This document shows, in pieces, positions 17,400 to 25,018 of a stretch of 64,000 nucleotides of DNA. The position numbers and the translations under genes were made by a program. Origin of the DNA: an uncultured Gammaproteobacteria bacterium (GTDB lineage: Bacteria; Pseudomonadota; Gammaproteobacteria; Steroidobacterales; UBA11654); assembly GCA_902553145.1 (NCBI GenBank), contig CACDKD010000006.1:1-64000 (forward strand), in the 5' to 3' direction. A model generated the notes under the pieces. That model made no database searches. It worked only from the letters and a program-made list of their open reading frames with translations, and was not told the DNA's origin. Position 1 is the first letter of the stretch, and the number at the start of each line of letters is the position of its first letter.

Positions 17400-19541
17400 A
17401 TGAGTAAGAATATTAAAATGAATATTGATCAGGATGGCATTGCTGTCATTGAGATTGATGTTCAAGATCGTCCGATGAATGTCATCACGGTTGATTTTGC
17501 TGATGACTTTAAAAATTGCATTGAACAAGTCCTTAATGATGAAAAAGTCATTGGCGCTGTCGTAACATCAGCAAAGAATGACTTTATGGCTGGCGCAGAT
17601 CTAAAGACCATGCTGCCAAGTCTGATCGGCCTTGGCGATGCATCGGCCATGGCTGAGAAAGTGATTCAGAGTCATAAGGTTAACCGCGCCATGGAAACCG
17701 GGGGTAAACCATTTGTTGCTGCAATCAACGGCACAGCTTTAGGCGGAGGATTGGAAATAACTCTTTCTTGTCATCACCGAATTGCAGCCGATAGAAAAGA
17801 CGCTGTCCTTGGTCTACCTGAAGTAATGGTCGGGTTATTGCCAGGCGGAGGTGGAACGCAACGACTTCCAAGGATCATTGGAATACAGCCCGCATTGGAA
17901 CTCATGACACAAGGCAGGCATCTTAAACCTCAACAAGCAATGGCAATGGGTATTGTCAATGAACTCGCAGCTCCAGACGAATTATTGAGTAAAGCCAAGC
18001 AGTGGATATTGGATGGCGGGAAAGCGGTTCAACCATGGGATAAAAAAGGATTTAAGGTTCCAGGTGGATTCGATCCAAATACCAAAGGGACAATTCAAAT
18101 GTTCTCAGTGGTGAATGCCATGGTTGCAAAAAATACAAACCACAATTACCCCGCTCCTATTTCCATTGTTTCTTCGGTATACGAAGGATGTTTGCTCCCG
18201 ATCGATAAAGGATTGGAAATCGAAGCCAAATATTTCGTTGGACTACTCATGGACCCTGTTTCTGGAAACATGATCAGAAGTCTCTTCAACAATAAGCAGT
18301 CAGCAGACAAACTTAGAGCAAGACCCGATGGCGTAGAAAAACACACCGTCAAAACTTTGGGCATGCTTGGAGCCGGAATGATGGGAGCCGGAATTGCATT
18401 GGTGAGTGCACGAGCTGGGATGAAAGTCTATTTGCTTGACTCATCTCTCGAGAGCGCTGAGAAAGGAAAGGCTTATTCAGAGAAGTATTTCCAGAAGAGT
18501 GTTGCCAAGAAGAAAATGACTGAGGAGAAGAAAGACAAGGTTCTTGAGAATATCATTCCAACCACTGATTATAATGACCTCAAAGATTGCGACTTAATCA
18601 TTGAAGCCGTTTTTGAAAACCGAGAAATCAAAGCCGATGTGACACAAAAAACTGAAGCGGTTATTGGAGAAGATATTGTTTTTGCTTCAAACACTTCGAC
18701 ATTGCCAATATCTGGCCTTGCTGAGTCGTCAGGTAGGCCCCATAATTTTATCGGCATGCACTTCTTCTCCCCTGTAGAAAGAATGCCATTGGTTGAGATG
18801 ATCATGGGAGAGCAATCTTCTGATGAAGCATTGGCCAAGTCTTTGGATTACATTGCCCAAATCAAAAAAACGCCAATAGTAGTCAATGACAGCAGAGGTT
18901 TTTATACCTCGAGAGTATTCAGCACTTCCTGCAACGAAGCCAATGAGATGATCAAAGAAGGCGTCAATCCTGCATTGATAGAGAATGCTGCGAGACATGC
19001 TGGATATCCAGTTGGTCCAATTGCAGTGCAAGATGAAACCACCATTGATCTATCCATCAAAATTCATAAACAATCAATCGAAGATTTGGGCGATGACTAC
19101 AAGCCCATGTCCTCAATCGATGTAATGCAGAAGATGTATGATTTAGGGAGATTGGGTAAGCGATTTGGTGGCGGTTTTTATGAGTATCCTGAGGGAGGAA
19201 AGAAATTTTTATGGCCAGGCTTAGCTGACATTTATCCAGTAAAAGAACAGCAGCCTGATATTCAAGAGGTCAAGGATCGGTTGATGACTGTCCAGTCGCT
19301 TGATGCATATCGATGTCTTGATGAAAATGTTCTCACTACTCCTGATGATGGTGACTTGGGTTCAATTTTTGCTTGGGGATTCCCGCCTTGGACAGGTGGA
19401 GTCTTCTCTTACATTGACATGGTTGGCATAGAAAGCTTTGTTTCCAGATGCGATGACTACTGCGAACGACTCGGTGAACGATTTGAAGTTCCAGAGAGTT
19501 TGAGAAAAATGGCAGAAAAAAAAGAAAAATTCTATTCATAA
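17400..19541 (+). CDS. Fatty-acid oxidation multienzyme: enoyl-CoA hydratase / 3-hydroxyacyl-CoA dehydrogenase
   Basis: 713 aa, the usual length. The crotonase domain (1-190) has oxyanion glycines and E119 in GTALGGGLEITLS, plus E141 in LGLPEVMVGLLPGGGGTQRLPR. The NAD-binding domain begins near 325 with LGAGMMGAGIA. The dehydrogenase His is in IGMHFFSPVERMP, with NDSRGFYTSR after it. The C-terminal helical domain ends with FAWGFPPWTGG. It performs the hydration and NAD+-dependent oxidation steps of beta-oxidation and probably complexes with the adjacent thiolase. No acyl-CoA dehydrogenase or ligase gene is in the window. Confidence 0.95.
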   Translation: MSKNIKMNIDQDGIAVIEIDVQDRPMNVITVDFADDFKNCIEQVLNDEKVIGAVVTSAKNDFMAGADLKTMLPSLIGLGDASAMAEKVIQSHKVNRAMETGGKPFVAAINGTALGGGLEITLSCHHRIAADRKDAVLGLPEVMVGLLPGGGGTQRLPRIIGIQPALELMTQGRHLKPQQAMAMGIVNELAAPDELLSKAKQWILDGGKAVQPWDKKGFKVPGGFDPNTKGTIQMFSVVNAMVAKNTNHNYPAPISIVSSVYEGCLLPIDKGLEIEAKYFVGLLMDPVSGNMIRSLFNNKQSADKLRARPDGVEKHTVKTLGMLGAGMMGAGIALVSARAGMKVYLLDSSLESAEKGKAYSEKYFQKSVAKKKMTEEKKDKVLENIIPTTDYNDLKDCDLIIEAVFENREIKADVTQKTEAVIGEDIVFASNTSTLPISGLAESSGRPHNFIGMHFFSPVERMPLVEMIMGEQSSDEALAKSLDYIAQIKKTPIVVNDSRGFYTSRVFSTSCNEANEMIKEGVNPALIENAARHAGYPVGPIAVQDETTIDLSIKIHKQSIEDLGDDYKPMSSIDVMQKMYDLGRLGKRFGGGFYEYPEGGKKFLWPGLADIYPVKEQQPDIQEVKDRLMTVQSLDAYRCLDENVLTTPDDGDLGSIFAWGFPPWTGGVFSYIDMVGIESFVSRCDDYCERLGERFEVPESLRKMAEKKEKFYS

Positions 19542-19557
19542 AGTAATGCTCTGATGG

Positions 19558-19580
19558 AAGATGATTTTTGAAATCATCTT
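19558..19580. repeat. Perfect inverted repeat, 10-bp arms, TTG loop
   Basis: AAGATGATTT, loop TTG, then AAATCATCTT. It lies 17 bp after the multienzyme stop and about 20 bp before the M24 gene. The stem is A+T-rich and not followed by a T run, so it is a poor intrinsic terminator. It could be an operator for the downstream cluster or an mRNA-end stabilising hairpin. Confidence 0.5.
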
Positions 19581-19600
19581 AGAACACTTGATTAAAACAA

Positions 19601-20842
19601 ATGACTAAGAAACTAATTAACCAAGAAAGAGCAGAAAGAATTCTAGATCGAGAAAATATCGATGGTTTGATCGCTACTGCACCAATAAATTTCTACTATG
19701 TTTCAGGCTATTGGGGTTTGTATAACACCCCCCTCGGATTCGATGCTTGCTATTTTTCTGTGATGCCAAAAGACAACAACAAGCCGCCTGGGATTATTCT
19801 TCCGGCATTAGAAGTCAGAAGATTAGAGACAATGGGTAAACCTTGGATTGAGAACATTTTTTTATATTCAGCAAAAGGGGACGGTGACTTATTTGACGAT
19901 GATGCCCCAAAAGGACAAGATTATTCAGGCTGGCCTGTTGATCCAAAAGCCTCTTTGAATCCTCTTGAGGAAAAATGGAAGTCGATTATCCATGAGTTTA
20001 GAGACAGTTATTCAGAAAATTCAATCCAAGCCCTCATTCGAGCAATCAAAGCAGCTGATTTGGATGGAAAAAGAGTACTGATTGATGATCTAAGGATTGA
20101 AAAATGGCTATCTGAGGAACTGGGCATTAGTGTGGAGTGCATATTCAAGCCTCAGTTATTCAATGAGATCAGAATGGTCAAGACAAATAATGAAATTGAA
20201 ATAATGAGAGAGGCTGCAATTATTAATGAACAATCAATGTTGGCAGCGATTGATTTCATGAGCGAAGGCGTTACATGGGAAGAGTTAGAAAATTTCTACA
20301 TGTCTGAGATGGCAAAGAGAGGCGGAAGAGGCGTCTATATGATGTGTGGAGTGGGTGAGCTACCGAACGGAGTTTGTATGGAAGGCGAGCCAATTATGTT
20401 TGATGCACTCGGACAATATAAAAGATATCACGGTGATTTTGGAAGATGTGCCGTTATTGGTGATCCCAGTCAGCTTCATATCGAGCGTCACCAAGCCATT
20501 TTAGAAGGATGGGAAAAAGCAAAAGAATTTCTAAAACCAGGCAATACTTACGATCAGATTTCAGATGAGGTCGGTGGCCATATCAGATCACTGGGCTTTG
20601 ATTCTTTTAGGAACCCAGTTGTTCATGGCTTAGGACTTGAGCATACGGATGATCCAAAGAATTTTGGCACACAGCCTGGAGTGAAAATTAGTCAATCACT
20701 GGAAAAAAATATGGTCATTAATATCGATATGCCTTTCACAGAAATAGGATGGGGATCAGTCCATATGGAAGATACTATTTTAATAACAGATGACGGTTTT
20801 GAAAGACTCTCATCTGCTGATTTTGATCTCAGATCTACATGA
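19601..20842 (+). CDS. M24-family (Xaa-Pro peptidase/creatinase-like) protein
   Basis: 413 aa. The N-terminal half is a creatinase-like domain (NFYYVSGYWGLY); the C-terminal half is a pita-bread domain starting about residue 195 (EIEIMREAAIINEQSM). Metal-ligand motifs are mostly recognisable: the aspartates in MFDALGQ and HGDFGR, the histidine in HGLGLEHTDDP and the last glutamate in VHMEDTILIT. The usual penultimate ligand Glu (as in IEPG) reads NIDMPF, an Asp. M24 members range from peptidases to creatinase and lyases, so the reaction is open. It is the first gene of a five-gene cluster and overlaps the VOC gene by ATGA. Confidence 0.85.
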   Translation: MTKKLINQERAERILDRENIDGLIATAPINFYYVSGYWGLYNTPLGFDACYFSVMPKDNNKPPGIILPALEVRRLETMGKPWIENIFLYSAKGDGDLFDDDAPKGQDYSGWPVDPKASLNPLEEKWKSIIHEFRDSYSENSIQALIRAIKAADLDGKRVLIDDLRIEKWLSEELGISVECIFKPQLFNEIRMVKTNNEIEIMREAAIINEQSMLAAIDFMSEGVTWEELENFYMSEMAKRGGRGVYMMCGVGELPNGVCMEGEPIMFDALGQYKRYHGDFGRCAVIGDPSQLHIERHQAILEGWEKAKEFLKPGNTYDQISDEVGGHIRSLGFDSFRNPVVHGLGLEHTDDPKNFGTQPGVKISQSLEKNMVINIDMPFTEIGWGSVHMEDTILITDDGFERLSSADFDLRST

Positions 20843-21852
20843 GTGCAATTATTGCTCCAAAAGGAAGTCCACTTAATACAGCCATCATTGGCGTTGAAAA
20901 TTTAGACCAATCAATTGGGTTTTATCGAGATTTAATTGGATTATCCGTAAGCGATCCTTTTGATTGGAGAGGCAAAGATTTTGAGGAGATTTGGCATTTG
21001 CCATCAGGATCTCATGCAACTGGATCTTTTTGTGAACTCAAAGGCTGTAATGCAGGAAGAGTTTTGTTGCTTGATTTCAAATCAGAAAATAAGAAGCTCA
21101 TTCGACCAAAAGACACCTCACGTGCATATGGACTCTTTAATTTGAATTTTTATACAGACGATATTGAGTCAGATACTAAAAAATTCGAATCGAAGGGCTA
21201 TCGTATTTGGTCTAAGCCAACCTATTATGAAATGTCCGAAGGGCAAGGTTCGCCGACCGAGGTTTTATTGGATGGACCTGATAACATTGCAGTGAATTTA
21301 GTTGAATTGACGGACGATGATCCTTCATCAAAAGTAGGCCAAATGAAGGCTTACACGCAGAAAAATGGACGCACACCAACTGGATTGACCCCCGTGGTTA
21401 CTTCTGCACACACCACAAGGGATATCGATCTTACGGTGGAGTTCCATAGAAAGGTTCTACAAAACAATCTTCTGATCGATGAAGTTTTATCAAGTGCAGA
21501 GCAGAATGAGTTTCTTCAGTTGCCTCGGGATGCTAAAACTGCTGTTAAATTTATGCAGGGCAATCATATGTTTGGAAAAATTGCGTTATCTCAACCTTTG
21601 AATTATGAATGTCATGACATGGTGTCTGATGGCATTGCGCCCAATATTGGCTATATTGCACAAGCATTTGAGGTTAATGATCTTAGGATTTCAGAAAAAG
21701 CAATCGCAGACCTTAATTGTGAGATATATAACCAAAGACGTTTGATTGATTTCCCAGGATTGGGAGAGATTGAGATCATAATGGTGAAAGCCCCTGGATC
21801 GGGTGCATTGCAACTTATTTTTAAAGCAAGAAACTCACAAGGTATAGATTAA
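20839..21852 (+). CDS. Two-domain VOC-superfamily (glyoxalase/extradiol dioxygenase-like) protein
   Basis: 337 aa. Two vicinal-oxygen-chelate repeats are seen: residues about 10-155 begin NTAIIGVENLDQSIGFYRDLIGL and include NLNFYTDDIES; residues about 185-330 begin VVTSAHTTRDIDLTVEFHRKVLQ. Such folds bind a metal and perform isomerase, epimerase, lyase or dioxygenase chemistry. The reaction is not identifiable. It starts inside the stop codon of the M24 gene (20839-20842), so the two products are probably made together. Confidence 0.8.
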   Translation: MSAIIAPKGSPLNTAIIGVENLDQSIGFYRDLIGLSVSDPFDWRGKDFEEIWHLPSGSHATGSFCELKGCNAGRVLLLDFKSENKKLIRPKDTSRAYGLFNLNFYTDDIESDTKKFESKGYRIWSKPTYYEMSEGQGSPTEVLLDGPDNIAVNLVELTDDDPSSKVGQMKAYTQKNGRTPTGLTPVVTSAHTTRDIDLTVEFHRKVLQNNLLIDEVLSSAEQNEFLQLPRDAKTAVKFMQGNHMFGKIALSQPLNYECHDMVSDGIAPNIGYIAQAFEVNDLRISEKAIADLNCEIYNQRRLIDFPGLGEIEIIMVKAPGSGALQLIFKARNSQGID

Positions 21853-21869
21853 TATTTTTAACAATTAGA

Positions 21870-21893
21870 CTGTCAAATTGACAGGATTCTGTC
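21870..21893. repeat. Overlapping inverted repeats, three alternating CTGTC/GACAG half-sites
   Basis: CTGTCAA-A-TTGACAG (21870-21884) is a perfect 7-bp inverted repeat. Its right half also pairs with the next element as GACAG-GATT-CTGTC (21880-21893). Outer arms AACAAT (21860-21865) and ATTGTT (21895-21900) are also symmetric, centred at 21880. The block lies in the 96-bp gap before the small unknown gene. It looks like a transcription-factor operator, or an RNA switch with two alternative hairpins, controlling the last three genes of the cluster. Confidence 0.5.
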
Positions 21894-21948
21894 GATTGTT
21901 TAACCTATGATCTCTCTAAAATTTTGAATATAACTAAGGGGAATAAAT

Positions 21949-22290
21949 ATGGCCAATCAAATGGGCGACGCATCTGAAGGAAGAGCTTCAGGAAAAGGTA
22001 AGCCTCTCAATTCAATAGAGCATAAAACATCAAAGTCCACTAAGGCATGGATCAAAAAGGAATTGGCTCAACAGCAAAAAAGATTCAAACAAATTTTGCA
22101 AAATATGGAAGATTTAACGCCTAAAAGAAATAAATGGTATGCAGAGTTTTTGGAAACGGTTTCAACTCGAGGAACAAATATTGATGGCGATACAAGACAG
22201 GTCATTGCAAAAGAAAATCTACCTAAACCACCAAGAAGAAAACACAAAGTGACATATGAGCCAAAAGACCTCAAAGGCTTTGATCATTAA
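21949..22290 (+). CDS. Unknown small basic protein
   Basis: 113 aa, not recognised. It is rich in Lys/Arg, with a disordered N-terminus (GDASEGRASGKGKP) and a central helix with glutamines (WIKKELAQQQKRFKQILQNME). A second segment holds NKWYAEFLETVSTRG, and a basic proline-containing tail (LPKPPRRKHK) ends the protein. There is no signal peptide, membrane segment or metal motif. The ATG has an AAGGGG Shine-Dalgarno 7 bases upstream. It sits between the operator-like repeat and the bicupin gene (20 bp), so it probably belongs to the same catabolic unit, perhaps as a subunit or nucleic-acid-binding factor. Confidence 0.7.
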   Translation: MANQMGDASEGRASGKGKPLNSIEHKTSKSTKAWIKKELAQQQKRFKQILQNMEDLTPKRNKWYAEFLETVSTRGTNIDGDTRQVIAKENLPKPPRRKHKVTYEPKDLKGFDH

Positions 22291-22310
22291 TTCTATAGAA
22301 GGGGAAAGAA

Positions 22311-23207
22311 ATGCCTAGACCACATATTGAGCCTTATGACGAGAGACCAGCACCATTCAAAAGAATGACACTGCCTGGCTTTGGCAAAGGAATGCATTAC
22401 AAAATGCTCAGCATGGATACAGATACGGGTGCTTGCTCATTGCTTGTAAAGTTTGAGAGCGGATACAAATTGCCACCCGGAATGAGTTATTCAGAGTTGG
22501 AAATGTTTGTTGTATCAGGTGCTGTGACCTACGGCGACAAAACTTATGGAGAAGGATATTATTTCCTTATCCCGCCAGGCGTATCCATGCCTGAGATGAC
22601 TGTGAAAAGAGGTGCCAAGGTCATTATGTTTTATAATTACGGAGAACCGAGCTTTATACCGTCCGATGAGGATCACCCGCTTGCTGAGAGGCATCGCTTA
22701 TCAATCATCAATTCAATGGAAGACATTGCATGGATGCCAGGAAATAGAATTGTTCCTTCGGTTGCATCAGGATGTATGCTCAAGTTGTTGAAGTATGATA
22801 TTCATACAGAAGCGCATACTTTCTTATACTGCATGACACCCGGTTTCTCACAAGACAATATTTCATATCATGATTGCTGCGAGGAGTCCTATCATATTTG
22901 GGGAACTTCTTGGATGATGCAATTTGGTGATTTACCAACCGGCGGATATTTCTGGAGACCTCCTTATATCAACCACGGTGCTTTTGCCAGCAAGAATGGA
23001 ATCATTGCGATTGGAAGAACGGACGCACATTTGCACAACTACTTCCACCACAATCCATGGACAAATCCGAAAGAAAATGCTGATAGAGCAGCTGCAAGAC
23101 TGAGACGTATCAGGCCTTCGCTTTACAAGTGGATACGTTCGCCAGACGGACACAATCACTTCACTGACTTTGAGTATCCACATTACCACGATCACGATCA
23201 CGGCTAA
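22311..23207 (+). CDS. Bicupin protein with histidine-rich C-terminus
   Basis: 298 aa. Two cupin-type beta-barrel halves are recognisable. The first is around residues 35-110 (GYKLPPGMSYSELEMFVVSGAVTYGDKTYGEGYYFLIPPG read in pieces), the second around 165-250 (GDLPTGGYFWRPPYINHGAF). The classical metal motif G-x5-HxH is not present in the first half. The C-terminus is strongly histidine-rich (AHLHNYFHHNP, and HYHDHDHG at the end) and may supply metal ligands. It resembles DUF4437/ChrR-type cupins. It is 20 bp from the unknown gene and 20 bp from the CoA-transferase gene. Function unknown. Confidence 0.7.
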   Translation: MPRPHIEPYDERPAPFKRMTLPGFGKGMHYKMLSMDTDTGACSLLVKFESGYKLPPGMSYSELEMFVVSGAVTYGDKTYGEGYYFLIPPGVSMPEMTVKRGAKVIMFYNYGEPSFIPSDEDHPLAERHRLSIINSMEDIAWMPGNRIVPSVASGCMLKLLKYDIHTEAHTFLYCMTPGFSQDNISYHDCCEESYHIWGTSWMMQFGDLPTGGYFWRPPYINHGAFASKNGIIAIGRTDAHLHNYFHHNPWTNPKENADRAAARLRRIRPSLYKWIRSPDGHNHFTDFEYPHYHDHDHG

Positions 23208-23227
23208 AAGTTGGTACATCAATTAAA

Positions 23228-24424
23228 ATGTCCGGACCACTCAAAGGACTAAAAATACTGGAGCTTACCAGTGTTGTCCTTGGCCCTTGGGCAGCTCAGA
23301 TACTTGCAGACATGGGTGCAGAGGTCATTAAGATCGAGGCACCATTCGGAGATAGCAATAGACAGTTAGGCGCTTCTAGAAATCCAGGAATGGCTGCTTT
23401 ATATTTATCCAACAATCGAAACAAAAGAAGTCTTGTCCTCGATTTAAAGCAAGAAAGTGCAAAAAATGCTCTCTTTGAAATCATCAAAGATTGCGATGTC
23501 TTTCTGCATAACAATAGGCCGCAAGTGATGACCAAGTTTGGATTAGAATACGAGCAAATCTCAGAGGTTAATCCAAGCATTGTCTATTGCGGTACCTATG
23601 GTTATGGGAAAAATGGTCCGTATGGCAAAAAGGGTGCACTAGATGATTCAATTCAAGCCGTCAGTGGAATTGCAAGTTTGAATGAATTAGTTCTAGGAGA
23701 GCCCAGATACTTACCCACAGTTGTCGCCGATAAAACAACAGCCATTACTGTTGTTTACTCCATCCTTGCTGCCTTATTTCATCGGGAAAGAACAGGAGAA
23801 GGTCAGGAGATAGAGGTTCCTATGTTTGAGTCTATGGTTTTCTTTACAATGGCTGAGCACATTTGGGGTGAGATTTTTGAGCCAGCTTTGGGACCAGCAG
23901 GTTATACAAGACTGATGTCTCATCATCGAAAGCCATACAAAACCAAAGACGGTTATATTGCCGTTCTTCCATACATGAATAATCATTGGCAAACTTTCTG
24001 TGAGAAAGGCGGAAAACCTGAGTTGGTTGAAGACGAACGTTTTAAAGATCTGTCATCAAGGGTGAAGAACATCGATCAAACATATTCTGAGACAGGCAAA
24101 ATACTGGCCACAAAAACCACAAAGGAATGGCTGGAAATCTTTGATGAAACAAAAGTACCCGTCATTGTTGTAAACAGTTTGGATGATCTCTTTCATGACC
24201 CCCATCTCAATGAGGTGGGTTTTTGGAAAGAGTATGACCATCCCACAGAAGGCAAGCTCAAGATGCCTGGCTTTCCAGCAAATTTTTCAAAAACGCCTGC
24301 AACAATAAGAAAACATGCTCCCAAACTCGGCGAGCATACGATTGAGATTTTAAAAGAAGCTGGGATTAGTGACGAAACCATTGAAGAGATGATTTCGTCT
24401 AAAGCTACATTGATTTCAGACTAA
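23228..24424 (+). CDS. Class III (CaiB/BaiF family) CoA-transferase
   Basis: 398 aa, typical of single-domain formyl-CoA transferase/CaiB/racemase relatives. Seen: the N-terminal LELTSVVLGPWAAQILADMGAEVIKIE, the RNKRSLVLDLK block, and the catalytic aspartate near residue 168 in VVADKTTAITVVYSILAALF followed by RERTGEGQ. It transfers CoA between carboxylic acids or racemises a CoA thioester. As last gene of the cluster it could activate the cluster's substrate for beta-oxidation by the thiolase and multienzyme upstream. The stop overlaps the convergent peroxiredoxin stop (CTAA). Confidence 0.88.
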   Translation: MSGPLKGLKILELTSVVLGPWAAQILADMGAEVIKIEAPFGDSNRQLGASRNPGMAALYLSNNRNKRSLVLDLKQESAKNALFEIIKDCDVFLHNNRPQVMTKFGLEYEQISEVNPSIVYCGTYGYGKNGPYGKKGALDDSIQAVSGIASLNELVLGEPRYLPTVVADKTTAITVVYSILAALFHRERTGEGQEIEVPMFESMVFFTMAEHIWGEIFEPALGPAGYTRLMSHHRKPYKTKDGYIAVLPYMNNHWQTFCEKGGKPELVEDERFKDLSSRVKNIDQTYSETGKILATKTTKEWLEIFDETKVPVIVVNSLDDLFHDPHLNEVGFWKEYDHPTEGKLKMPGFPANFSKTPATIRKHAPKLGEHTIEILKEAGISDETIEEMISSKATLISD

Positions 24425-24963
24425 GCTTTTTTTTGAATTGATTTTAGCTCTTCAATTACTTCGTCAGTATGTTTTTCAGGATCCACGCTTTTGTAGTGCT
24501 TAACGATAACCCCATTTGGATCAATAATGAACGATTCCCTTTTGGTGATTGTCATCATCAAGAATTTACCCAAAACTCCATAACTCACTGCTGACTCTTT
24601 TTCTACATCTGCAAGGATTGGGTATGGGAGGCTGTATTTCTCGCTGAATTCTTTGTGTGACTCGACATCGTCCAAGCTGATTCCTAGAATTTGTGTATCC
24701 AGATCATCAAATGCAAAGATATTATCTCTGAAGTTACAAGCTTCAGTGGTGCATCCTGGTGTTCCATCCTTTGGATAGAAGAAAAGAACAACGTATTGAC
24801 CCCTGTAATCTTCTAAAGTGTGCCAATCTCCATCTTGATCCTGGAGCTTAAATGTTGGAGCAGAATCGCCCACCGCAGGCTGACTATTGGTGTATGCATC
24901 TGCCCAGACAAAAATTGAGATTACTGCTGTCAAAGACAATAGTTTTAAAAAGTTCTTTTTCAT
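24421..24963 (-). CDS. Exported peroxiredoxin, PrxQ/BCP type
   Basis: 180 aa from ATG 24963, which has AGGGA seven bases upstream; an ATG at 24969 is too close to that site. The N-terminus KKNFLKLLSLTAVISIFVWADA is a signal peptide, so the enzyme is periplasmic, unlike cytoplasmic Bcp. The peroxidatic cysteine is in PKDGTPGCTTEAC and the second cysteine of the same motif is the resolving partner of PrxQ enzymes. The insertion KFLMMTITKRESFIIDPNG fits the family. It reduces hydroperoxides with thioredoxin-like donors. Confidence 0.9.
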   Translation of the reverse strand: MKKNFLKLLSLTAVISIFVWADAYTNSQPAVGDSAPTFKLQDQDGDWHTLEDYRGQYVVLFFYPKDGTPGCTTEACNFRDNIFAFDDLDTQILGISLDDVESHKEFSEKYSLPYPILADVEKESAVSYGVLGKFLMMTITKRESFIIDPNGVIVKHYKSVDPEKHTDEVIEELKSIQKKA

Positions 24964-25018
24964 AATCATTCCCTAAGTTCGTTGTACTACATTAGAACAT
25001 ATGTATTAATTAGTTTAC

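Noticed and set aside
19601-24424. DMSP degradation cluster (M24, cupin and class III CoA-transferase folds all occur among DMSP lyases/DddD)
   Set aside because: The CoA-transferase is a single domain of 398 aa, not the two-domain DddD. The bicupin lacks the HxH metal motif of DddQ/L/W/K, and the M24 motif does not match DddP as I recall it. Coincidence of folds is not enough.
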